This document shows, piece by piece, positions 43,503-50,719 of a stretch of DNA of 64,000 nt (within the stretch, counting starts at the first letter, position 1; each line of letters begins with the position of its first letter). The stretch is from Bradyrhizobium retamae. Its GTDB lineage: Bacteria > Pseudomonadota > Alphaproteobacteria > Rhizobiales > Xanthobacteraceae. Made by a program: the position numbers and the translations under genes. The notes beneath the pieces were generated by a model, which saw only the letters and a program-made list of their open reading frames with translations, was not told where the DNA came from and did not search any database. The stretch covers positions 1-64,000 of the forward strand of contig NZ_LLYA01000002.1 in NCBI RefSeq assembly GCF_001440415.1, given 5' to 3'.

Positions 43503-44957
43503 CTACGGGGTGCTCAAGACGCCCTCGATCCGGCGGGCAAGGTCAAGAAGCGCCCGGTCGCTCCCCAAGGGGGCGTCCAGCTCAAGGCCAATAGGCAGCC
43601 CAGCGCGAGACAAGCCAACAGGAATGCTGATACCCGGCAGCCCCACGCTGCTTGCCGACACGGTGTGGTTCGCCAAAGCGAGGTAGCTGACTTCCTGCCC
43701 CGCGATATGGACCGTCGCCTGCTCAGCGATCAACGGCGCCGTGCAGGGCGTGGTCGGTTGCAGAATGACCAGCGCTCCATGAGAGACGAACGCCGCGTTG
43801 AGGCGGCGCTGGATTTCCGGGCGGCTCACGTTGAGCGCCGTCTGGTAGGCCTCTGCCGAGGTAGCGCCTGCACCGCCTGGCAGTACGATGTGCCCCCACG
43901 CCTGGCGAAGCTCGGGCTTGAGGCTCTCGTAGATCGCCTCGAATGTGGTCGGAATGTCGTGGCGCCGAAGGAATTCCGAAATTGCGCCCATCGTCTCATG
44001 AGCGAAGATGCCCCATGTCGCGGTTTGGATGAGGGCATTGAAATCGTCGCCAAGGTCTACCTCAACGACCTCGGCGCCGGCGTCCTGCAGCCGCCGAACC
44101 ACCTCGCGGAAGCGGGTCTCGACTTCCGAGTCCACCAGATCCAGGAACTGGCGCGGCGCGAAGGCCAGTCTGGCTCCCTTCAGGTTATAGCCGCCGTCGG
44201 AGAACTCCGCAGCCTGTTCACCAGTCACGACCTGATCGATCAATATGCAGTCCGCGACACTTCGGGCGAATGCGCCCGTCGTGTCGAGCGTATGGGAGAT
44301 CGGCGCAACGCCGTTGCGCGGCCAACGCCCGGTGGTCGGCTTGAATCCCACGACGCCACAGAACGATGCGGGCACCCGGATCGACCCGACGGTGTCACCG
44401 CCCAGGGACGCGGGAACGAGGCCGGCGGCCACGGAAGCGGCGGAGCCGCTCGAGGAGCCGCCCGACACGCGATCTCGTGCGCGCGGATTCTTCACTTGGC
44501 CGTAACGTGCGTTGTGACCGGTCAAGCCGTAGGACATCTCGACGAGGTTGTTCTTGCCGAAGACCAAAGCGCCCGCACTCTTAATGGCGCGAACGGCGTC
44601 GGCATCTTCGCGCGGCACGAAACGAGCGAGACCTTCGACACCCAGGCTGGTAGGCAGCCCTTTCGTCAAATAGCTGTCCTTCACCCCGAGGGGCACGCCA
44701 AGGAGCGGAGCCGCCGAGCCGGCCGCATGCGCCTTGTCCGCGTCCCTCGCGGCCTCGAGCACAGCGGCCTCGTCGATGGTGATGAAGGCGTTCAGCTCGG
44801 CAAGCGCTCGGGCGCGCTGCAGAAGCGCAGTAGTGTAGGCTTCCGACGTGATGTCGCCGTTGCGAACCGCTGCTGCAGCGGCTGCGAGCCCAAGCGAGGT
44901 GAGATCTGTGGTGTCTCGCGATGCAATCTGGCGTGAAGTGGCGGTCGTGTCGTCCAT
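43503..44957 (-). CDS. iaaH: Amidase, indoleacetamide hydrolase-like
   Basis: Amidase-signature enzyme of 484 residues. Seen: catalytic Lys in LGVPLGVKDSY, GKNNLVEMSYGLTGHN, and the signature GGSSSGSAASVAAG and GGDTVGSIRVPASFCG that carry the cis-Ser and nucleophile Ser, then TTGRWPRNGVAPISHTLDT. The GLTGHN and GRWPxxGVAP context is that of IaaH, which hydrolyses indole-3-acetamide to the auxin IAA. The start is set by CTTTGGAGGATTTC; an earlier in-frame start is weaker. No iaaM (tryptophan monooxygenase) is in the window, so another amide substrate is possible. Confidence 0.85.
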   Translation of the reverse strand: MDDTTATSRQIASRDTTDLTSLGLAAAAAAVRNGDITSEAYTTALLQRARALAELNAFITIDEAAVLEAARDADKAHAAGSAAPLLGVPLGVKDSYLTKGLPTSLGVEGLARFVPREDADAVRAIKSAGALVFGKNNLVEMSYGLTGHNARYGQVKNPRARDRVSGGSSSGSAASVAAGLVPASLGGDTVGSIRVPASFCGVVGFKPTTGRWPRNGVAPISHTLDTTGAFARSVADCILIDQVVTGEQAAEFSDGGYNLKGARLAFAPRQFLDLVDSEVETRFREVVRRLQDAGAEVVEVDLGDDFNALIQTATWGIFAHETMGAISEFLRRHDIPTTFEAIYESLKPELRQAWGHIVLPGGAGATSAEAYQTALNVSRPEIQRRLNAAFVSHGALVILQPTTPCTAPLIAEQATVHIAGQEVSYLALANHTVSASSVGLPGISIPVGLSRAGLPIGLELDAPLGSDRALLDLARRIEGVLSTP

Positions 44958-45022
44958 GAAATCCTCCAAAGAGCTGTTTGGCGGCATCCCGCCGCCGCCA
45001 AACAGCGGCTCAGCTCAATGCC

Positions 45023-45055
45023 ATTACGATCATAATATGAAATTACGATCGTACT
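45023..45055. promoter_or_regulatory. Twin operator-like palindromes upstream of the amidase gene
   Basis: ATTACGATCATAAT (45023-45036) and ATTACGATCGTACT (45042-45055) share ATTACGATC as direct repeats 19 bp apart, and the second contains the perfect palindrome TACGATCGTA. They lie 66-98 nt upstream of the amidase start in an AT-rich patch. Size and symmetry suit a TetR dimer pair; the TetR protein encoded downstream of the amidase is the natural candidate. Confidence 0.55.
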
Positions 45056-45273
45056 TCAATGGTGATTTTCACGTCCATGCTGTGTGCCGGACACATGTTA
45101 GTGAGGCGCCGATGACACCGTTGATCGAGGGGAGCAACCGTTCGACGAATGACCATCAGTGACGCAGGGCCTGAACACACCCTCTATTCGCGCTTTCAAC
45201 CCGCGGCGCGATTGCTGGCCTACGTCATACCGAAGCAGGGGGCGGCGTTTGTCAGGCCGAGTAGATGACTTCT

Positions 45274-45365
45274 GCATTGGGTCAAGATGCGAAGAACTCA
45301 GCATGAGCAAACCTAGTCCGCTACACGTCCATGAGCGGAACGTGCCGCCACTTCACCTACGGGCC
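45274..45365 (+). repeat. Accessory-region repeat, left copy
   Basis: Shares GCGAAGAACTCA, GAGCAAACCTAGT, CGCTACACGTCCATGAGCGG, AACGTGCCG and CACTTCACCTACGG with 47749-47850 in the same orientation. It contains the inverted pair TCCGCT...AGCGGA. Non-coding. Confidence 0.8.
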
Positions 45366-45375
45366 GTTTTCAGAA

Positions 45376-45634
45376 TCATGCGCTGCAATAAGCAGAACGG
45401 GTATCCTTGCCCTCAGGCACCCCTGCCATCCGCATGCCCTCAATGACGCGTTCGCGCCTGGCAAGGAAGGCCGGATTCTCGCTCCATGTAATGGTCGTAC
45501 GCAAGCGGCGGACAGTGAAGCTTGGATCCCGTCTGCACCACCGCCCGTGCCTGGTGCGCAAGCGCAGCGGCGAGATGGAAATGCGCGACTGAATAATTTC
45601 GGTTTGCCTCGAAGCCCCGGTGGAACCCGCGACC
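45376..45634 (-). pseudogene. C-terminal remnant of a cyclase/TPR-type protein
   Basis: Two minus-strand frames together give NYSVAHFHLAAALAHQ (a TPR helix pair) and then SFTVRRLRTTITWSENPAF and LARRERVIEGMRMAGVPEG. This is the standard C-terminus of class III adenylate-cyclase or winged-helix TPR proteins of Bradyrhizobium. A frameshift near 45530 splits it, and the cyclase and most TPR units are absent. It abuts the peroxiredoxin-like gene stop. Confidence 0.65.
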
Positions 45635-45638
45635 GGCT

Positions 45639-46193
45639 TTATTCGTCCTTCCATTTGATCGAACAGCCAATAGACGCCTTTTGGTCAGCTGGCGCCACAC
45701 CGGTGGTCGCAATCGCACGCATAGCCTCGACAAGCTCTCGGGGCGCCCCCGCGCGAGGCGGAGTTGTGCGGCCTTCGTCGAGGCGGCCGCGATACTTGAG
45801 CTCGCGGTCGGCATTGTAACCGAAGAAGTCCGGCGTACAGACCGCTCCATACGCCCGAGCGACTGTCTGGGTCTCGTCGTGGAGATATGGAAACGGGAAA
45901 TCATGGGCCTTCGCGAAACGCTTCATATTCTCAAATGAGTCTTCGGGATAGCTCGCCGCATCGTTCGAGCAAATCGCCGCAAAGCCTACGCTCTCCGACA
46001 TCAGCACGCGGGCGTCCGAAACCATACGGTCGATCACCGCTTTAACATAGGGACAATGGTTGCAGATGAAGACGACGACCGTGCCTTTTTCGCCCGCAAC
46101 GTCGTCCAGTGCGTAAGTCTTGCCGTCGGTCGCCGGAAGCCGGAACTCCGCCGCCGGCGTATCAAGAACGGCTTGGGTAGCTGTTGTCGCCAT
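45639..46193 (-). CDS. Thioredoxin-fold peroxiredoxin-like protein (AhpC/TSA family)
   Basis: A 184-residue cytoplasmic thioredoxin-like protein. Seen: FRLPATDGKTYALDDVAGEK, then VVVFICNHCPYVKAVIDRM with CNHC as the redox-active pair, CSNDAASYPEDSFENMKRFA and a cis-Pro region AVCTPDFFGYNAD. The NHCPYVK form is typical of the resA-like peroxiredoxin group. GGAGG lies 6 nt before the ATG. It sits in the redox-gene segment with DUF305 and glutaredoxin-MauE. Confidence 0.87.
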   Translation of the reverse strand: MATTATQAVLDTPAAEFRLPATDGKTYALDDVAGEKGTVVVFICNHCPYVKAVIDRMVSDARVLMSESVGFAAICSNDAASYPEDSFENMKRFAKAHDFPFPYLHDETQTVARAYGAVCTPDFFGYNADRELKYRGRLDEGRTTPPRAGAPRELVEAMRAIATTGVAPADQKASIGCSIKWKDE

Positions 46194-46368
46194 ATCGCAC
46201 CTCCTTGTGCCCAAATATATGCTGACGACGGCCTGCCGGGGCACGGTTTCCCAAGCCTGCTCGCCGCTCGCGTCGTTTTGGCCATATGTCAGCCATTTCC
46301 GGTCTACCGCCTGACAGCCGACGTGGAAAGAAGAGTTCAGGTTGGTCGGTCAGGGCCAAAAGCAGAAA

Positions 46369-46860
46369 TTAGTCTGGGGCGCGAGGTGGCAAGTCTTTGG
46401 CGCTAGTTGGCGTCGGATTGGCTTCAAGATCGGCTACTAACTTTTTCATTTCGCTGATCTCTCTTACCTGAGCTTCAATGATGCCGTCCGCCAGTTTGCG
46501 GACGCGCGGATCTCGGATGTGAGCCCTCTCGCTCGTCAGCACCGCAATCGAATGATGCGGGATCATCGCTTTCATGTAAGAGACGTCCGACACCGTCTCC
46601 TGACTGCGAACCAACCATAACGAAACAACAAACAAGGCCGCACTCGCTATCAAAATCGCTGCATTGGCGGACCGGCTCTCGTACATGCGCCACATGAAGG
46701 CAAGCATCACCGCCGCCATGACTGCGCCCATGAGAAGCGCCATCCAGGTTCGCGTCTGGCTGTACCAAACATGATCCAGCGCGTACGTGTTGAGATACAT
46801 TAACCCGAACATAATCAAAGTCGAGGCTGCGATCATCGCGGCGAAGCGAGCATAGGACAT
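46369..46860 (-). CDS. Membrane-anchored DUF305 protein
   Basis: A 163-residue protein with three N-terminal transmembrane segments (about 7-29, 40-60, 68-88) and a periplasmic DUF305 portion. Seen: MKAMIPHHSIAVLTSERA with the conserved HH pair, then RDPRVRKLADGIIEAQVREI. DUF305 proteins are ferritin-like and often located beside copper-handling genes. The helical domain here is short. The start is chosen at MSYARFAAM because an upstream extension is hydrophilic junk. Confidence 0.85.
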   Translation of the reverse strand: MSYARFAAMIAASTLIMFGLMYLNTYALDHVWYSQTRTWMALLMGAVMAAVMLAFMWRMYESRSANAAILIASAALFVVSLWLVRSQETVSDVSYMKAMIPHHSIAVLTSERAHIRDPRVRKLADGIIEAQVREISEMKKLVADLEANPTPTSAKDLPPRAPD

Positions 46861-46980
46861 GTTCCGATTCCCATCCTTACTCGAAGGATAACTGTTCCGT
46901 ACCGATTGGTTCCTCGTCGTGGAGCAGGCATTGCGCCGCAGCATAGGAACCCCCAAGTCTCAGCGGAATTGCTCGGTACA

Positions 46981-47373
46981 ATGCTGGACAAGACGCGAGA
47001 AGAAAGGGCGACGCTCTACCGCATGGTGACACCGGAGCACGTCTGTCCCTTCGGTCTGAAATCGCTCGACCTCTTGCAGCGGGAGGGGTTCGATGTCGAA
47101 GATCATCAACTGAAGAGCCGTGCCGAAACGGACGCCTACATGGCGCGCCAACACGTCGAAACGACGCCGCAGACATTCATCGCAGGCAGTCGCATCGGGG
47201 GTTATGATTCTTCGGCAACATTTCCACAAGCCGGTCAGCAATCCCAACGCGACGAGTTACCAGCCTGTGACCGCGGTTTTCGCCACAGCCTTGGCCATGG
47301 CTCTGGCTGCGACGTGGGCTTCGACTGGAATTGTGACGACGGTGCGGAGCCTCGAATGGTTCATCGCCTTTAG
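46981..47373 (+). pseudogene. Glutaredoxin-like half of a frameshifted glutaredoxin-MauE gene
   Basis: Encodes a glutaredoxin domain (residues 1-75): MVTPEHVCPFGLKSLDLLQR with a single-Cys active site, ETTPQTFIAGSRIGGYD with the cis-Pro. In intact relatives GGYDDLRRHF continues into a MauE-like membrane domain. Here the frame slips after GGYD (near 47208), running into nonsense that stops at 47373. The membrane half continues in the next frame. The start could instead be ATG 47023. Confidence 0.75.
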
Positions 47374-47728
47374 TATGTGCATCCTGGCCATTCTGAAGCT
47401 GCGTGACCTCGAGACGTTCTCGAACATGTTTCTGGGTTACGACCTGTTGGCCCAACGCTATGCAAGATACGCCTATGTCTACCCCTTTGGTGAGGCGATT
47501 TCGGGCGTGCTGATGGTTGCAGGCGGTGCGCTGAAACGGTTAGCCATCCCGGTCGCCTTTGTGATCGGCACGATTGGCGCGGCCTCGGTCTTCAAAGCCG
47601 TCTATATTGATAAACGCGAGCTGAAATGCGCCTGCGTGGGCGGGGACAGCAAGGTGCCCCTTGGCTTCATTTCGCTTACCGAAAATCTGATGATGGTCGC
47701 GATGAGCGTCTGGATGGCTGTTCGTTAG
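47204..47728 (+). CDS. MauE/DoxX-like membrane half of the frameshifted gene
   Basis: In a different frame from the glutaredoxin part, and overlapping it: LRQHFHKPVSNPNATSYQP, then four predicted transmembrane helices, SLEWFIAFSMCILAILKL, MFLGYDLLAQRYARYAYVYP, and KAVYIDKRELKCACVGGDS with a Cys-x-Cys pair. MauE-like proteins move reducing power across the membrane for periplasmic disulfide or cofactor maturation. ATG at 47204 could restart translation, so this half may still be made on its own; otherwise the gene is dead. Confidence 0.7.
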   Translation: MILRQHFHKPVSNPNATSYQPVTAVFATALAMALAATWASTGIVTTVRSLEWFIAFSMCILAILKLRDLETFSNMFLGYDLLAQRYARYAYVYPFGEAISGVLMVAGGALKRLAIPVAFVIGTIGAASVFKAVYIDKRELKCACVGGDSKVPLGFISLTENLMMVAMSVWMAVR

Positions 47729-47748
47729 ATCGATAGCCGCTCAACGTC

Positions 47749-47850
47749 TACTTTGCGTCAAAATGCGAAGAACTCACCGTGAGCAAACCTAGTTCGCTAC
47801 ACGTCCATGAGCGGACCTCAATGCAACGTGCCGTCACTTCACCTACGGCC
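47749..47850 (+). repeat. Accessory-region repeat, right copy
   Basis: Same orientation as 45274-45365 and highly similar, with a 9-nt insertion (CCTCAATGC) before AACGTGCCG. The two copies bracket the cyclase remnant, peroxiredoxin, DUF305 and glutaredoxin-MauE genes (about 2.4 kb). Confidence 0.8.
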
Positions 47851-47909
47851 AAAAGGCGCATGGTCCATTCAGACCAGAGGTACAAATGCATCCACCTCCC
47901 GAGCCAGCA

Positions 47910-48347
47910 CTACTGACGCGAAGCTGATGTCTGGGGCCGCCCGCGCATGAAGGCTTGCATCTCCTCCAGCGTCACTTGGCCGTCCTTGTTGCTGTCTATC
48001 GCTTTGAAAATTCTCTCGTGGGCCGCCTGAAACTCCTGCAACGAGATTTGCCCGTCGCCATCGTCCATAAGAGCGAACATCATGCGGAACATCATAGGAG
48101 ATCCCATGTGGCCGCCCATCATGCCACCGCCCATCATTCCACGGCCCATCATGCCGCGACCCATCATGCCTCCACACATCATACCGCCTTGCCCCATACC
48201 ACCTTGCCCCATCGTACCGACTTCTTCCTGATCCATGCGATGGGATTGAGCCTGTTGGTCTGGCTGGGGCTGTGCCATCGCGCCGACGGCGCCATATGCC
48301 AGCACGAGAGAAGATATCGTACCCACGACGCGAACGGTTTTCCTCAT
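47910..48347 (-). CDS. Secreted Met/Gly-rich EF-hand protein
   Basis: A 145-residue protein with a signal peptide ending GAMAQ (residue 25). Then a Met/Gly-rich segment of repeated GGMMGRGMMG-like units (about 48-82). Then two EF-hands: DDGDGQISLQEF, whose first ligand position is Met instead of Asp, and the canonical DSNKDGQVTLEE. Met-rich tracts commonly bind Cu(I)/Ag(I), while EF-hands bind Ca2+. A periplasmic metal-binding role in a copper-linked neighbourhood (DUF305) is inferred. Good GAGGAAA ribosome site. Confidence 0.8.
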   Translation of the reverse strand: MRKTVRVVGTISSLVLAYGAVGAMAQPQPDQQAQSHRMDQEEVGTMGQGGMGQGGMMCGGMMGRGMMGRGMMGGGMMGGHMGSPMMFRMMFALMDDGDGQISLQEFQAAHERIFKAIDSNKDGQVTLEEMQAFMRGRPQTSASRQ

Positions 48348-48793
48348 GGGTATTTCCTCGTTTGGTGCCAAAGCGGATTGCCTCGGCGACGGTAAATGCA
48401 GGTCTTCGAGCTACGTTCCGTCATAATCCCGTGAGAATGGTTCGGCCTCCGCCTCGCCGAAAGCGTTGCGATGCAGTGGAGCGTCCCAATCAATCCTTCT
48501 TAGGCCCTATGCCTCCGATTTGTAGTGAGGCTGCGAAACATAAGCCTCAAGTTGAAATTGGGCCACTGCTAACCGATACATAATCCGCTATTCGATCCGA
48601 TCTCCGCTTTGGGTCAAGAACGACAAAGCTCAGGGTGAGCATAATGGGTCCGCTTTCGGGTGCATAGCGTCCGACCCGCTCCTTGGCGGGCCACATTGAG
48701 CCGGACTGTCTTGCCGTGATTCAAGCCCCTTATCGCCTTCGTCCAGCTCGCATCCATCCGGCTATGGCTGGCTGCGCGTAGTGGGTCCACGCT
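48348..48793. other. Intergenic region with a partial third repeat copy
   Basis: 446 nt without a gene. CTTTGGGTCAAGAACGACAA ... GGGTGAGCATAATGGGTCCG (48607-48655) is a diverged copy of the accessory-region repeat. CATCCGGCTATGGCTGG lies to its right. Nothing else recognised. This marks the right edge of the accessory-looking segment. Confidence 0.55.
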
Positions 48794-49306
48794 CTAGAAC
48801 ATCCCCTCACGATCCGCGCGCTTCTTCTTTTTCGAGCGCTGCCAGACCACGCCGGGATATCCCTTCAGCGGCACCAGCGGTTCACCGGTATAGGCCCACT
48901 CCTGCAATTCCTCGATCGCGATGTGATAGAGCGGCTGGCGGCCGGTGCGGCCGGAGAACAGCGCACGGGGGATGTTGACCATATGGGGCGAGCGCGGACG
49001 CTCATAGACGACAGGCGTGCCGCAATCGGAGCAAAAACTGCGTACCGTCTTGGTGGCCTCGTCTTCGTATCGTGTAAGACTGGCCTTGCCCTTGGTAATG
49101 CGAAAGCGCTTGCGCCAGCTTCCGACATAGGTCGCGTAGGCCGCGCCATGGGCGCGGCGACTGTCCGGCGAATGATCGTGCCAGGCCCAGCGCGCCGGCA
49201 CGTCGATCTCGAAGGCGACCTTGCCGCACAGGCATTGGCCCGCGGCAGGTTTGCCGAGGGATACGGCCTTGGTTTTCTTTTTCTCTGGTTCTTCTTCCGG
49301 AAACAT
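48794..49306 (-). CDS. GFA-like protein lacking catalytic zinc ligands
   Basis: Protein of the glutathione-dependent formaldehyde-activating (GFA/CENP-V) fold, 170 residues. Seen: structural zinc ligands CLCG (Cys25, Cys27) and FCSDCG (Cys93, Cys96) are kept. The catalytic-site motif normally C-H-C-x-x-C-R-R reads DHSPDSRRAHG, replacing three Cys by Asp44, Ser46 and Ser49. The fold is intact but the usual formaldehyde-glutathione chemistry is not expected. The basic tail (RSKKKKRADR) is unusual. ATG 49306 is used; GTG at 49324 is an alternative. Confidence 0.83.
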   Translation of the reverse strand: MFPEEEPEKKKTKAVSLGKPAAGQCLCGKVAFEIDVPARWAWHDHSPDSRRAHGAAYATYVGSWRKRFRITKGKASLTRYEDEATKTVRSFCSDCGTPVVYERPRSPHMVNIPRALFSGRTGRQPLYHIAIEELQEWAYTGEPLVPLKGYPGVVWQRSKKKKRADREGMF

Positions 49307-49324
49307 TTTTGGCTCAATCCTCAC

Positions 49325-49466
49325 GTTTCGTCATTGCGAGGAGCGGAGCGACGACACTCCGTCATTCCGGGATGGTCCGAAGGACCAGACCCGGGATCTC
49401 GAGATTCCGGGTTCGATGCTTCGCATCGCCCCGGAATGACGGGCTCACACTATACGATTTCGCAAT
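49325..49466. repeat. Dispersed intergenic element, CGTCATTGCGAGGAGC type
   Basis: TTTCGTCATTGCGAGGAGCG to TTTCGCAATGACG at the ends, with ATTCCGGGATGGTCC, GACCAGACCCGGGATCTC and CCCCGGAATGAC inside. Nested palindromes typical of this genome type, between two convergent-to-upstream genes. Confidence 0.75.
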
Positions 49467-49478
49467 GACGCAGGAGCT

Positions 49479-50603
49479 TCACGCCTGCTCCAACTCGTTG
49501 TGCTCCGGATAATCCGTGTAGCCTGTCACATCGCCGCCGTAGAACGTCGCGCGGTTATAGGGCGTCAGCGGGAAACCGCGCTGCAGCCTGCGCGGCAGGT
49601 CCGGATTCGAAATGAAAATGCGGCCGAAAGCGACCGCGTCGGCATGGCCATCCCTGATCGCCGCATCGGCGGTCTCGCCGGTGAAGCCGCCGGCCGCGAT
49701 CAGCACGCCCTTCCAGATCGGACGGAACAGCACCATCGCCGACGGCACGTTCTGGTGGTTGACCTCGGCGCGGCCGGCGCCGGAGGAGCGCGGCTCGATG
49801 AAATGCAGGTAGGCGAGGCGAAGCGGATTGAGTTGTTCGACGGCATATGTGTAGAGCGGCATCGGGTCCGGTTCGCCGCTGCCGTTGGCAACACCATAGG
49901 GCGACAGCCGCACGCCGACGCCGTCGGCTCCCCATACCTCGACCACGGCCTTGGTCACCTCCATCAGGAAGCGCACGCGGTTCGGAATCGAACCACCATA
50001 CTGATCGGTGCGCAGGTTGGTGTGCGATTGCAGGAACTGCTCGATCAGGTAGCCGTTGGCGCCGTGCACCTCGACGCCGTCGAAGCCCGCGGCAAGCGCG
50101 TTCTTCGCGGCCTGACGGTAGGCGTCAATCACGCCGGGAATTTCCGATGTCTCAAGCCCGCGCGGCGTCTCGTAGGGCACCGCCTTGCCGTCTGCCGTGC
50201 CCGTCTTCAGGTCGGCGATCGGCACCGCCGATGGCGCGACTGGCAACACGCCGCCCGGCTGGAAGGAGGAATGCGAGACGCGCCCGACATGCCAGAGCTG
50301 CAGGAAAATGATTCCGCCCTTGGCGTGAACGGCATCGACCACCTCGCGCCAGCCTTCGATCTGCGCTTCCGTATAGATTCCGGGAACGCCGGGGCTGCCG
50401 AAGCCCGTCGCCATCACGGGCGAGGCTTCGGCGATGAGCAATCCGCCCGGCGTCGCGCGCTGCGCATAATATTCCGCGTTCAGCGGCCGCGGCGCGAGGC
50501 TCGGCTTCGCCGCCCGCATCCGCGTCAACGGCGCCAACGCGAGACGATGATTGAGCCGATAGGCGCCGAGCTTGAGCGGCGAAAACAACGATGGATAATT
50601 CAT
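49479..50603 (-). CDS. Old Yellow Enzyme family ene-reductase
   Basis: FMN-dependent alkene reductase (NemA/xenobiotic reductase class) of 374 residues. Seen: LKLGAYRLNHRLALAPLTRM, IFLQLWHVGRVSHSSFQPGG, VEVHGANGYLIEQFLQSHTN with the His-Asn pair that binds substrate carbonyl, YGGSIPNRVRFLMEV, and the FMN phosphate region GGFTGETAD then AFGRIFISNPDLP. It reduces alpha,beta-unsaturated carbonyls, nitroesters or maleimides. Beside an aldehyde dehydrogenase and GFA-like gene, it suggests electrophile detoxification. Confidence 0.92.
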   Translation of the reverse strand: MNYPSLFSPLKLGAYRLNHRLALAPLTRMRAAKPSLAPRPLNAEYYAQRATPGGLLIAEASPVMATGFGSPGVPGIYTEAQIEGWREVVDAVHAKGGIIFLQLWHVGRVSHSSFQPGGVLPVAPSAVPIADLKTGTADGKAVPYETPRGLETSEIPGVIDAYRQAAKNALAAGFDGVEVHGANGYLIEQFLQSHTNLRTDQYGGSIPNRVRFLMEVTKAVVEVWGADGVGVRLSPYGVANGSGEPDPMPLYTYAVEQLNPLRLAYLHFIEPRSSGAGRAEVNHQNVPSAMVLFRPIWKGVLIAAGGFTGETADAAIRDGHADAVAFGRIFISNPDLPRRLQRGFPLTPYNRATFYGGDVTGYTDYPEHNELEQA

Positions 50604-50719
50604 GTCTCTTCCAGAACTCCGGGTTGATACGGATACGTAACCGCTTCAGCTTGTTCGTAAAAGGTTCAAGACAACGGCGGCCGAAGCCGCCGCCATCGCA
50701 TCCACCGATCTGAAGCGTC

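Noticed and set aside
42188..48793. A classical integrative element or prophage
   Set aside because: No integrase, transposase, tRNA attachment site or phage structural gene is present. Only gene decay and dispersed repeats suggest accessory status.
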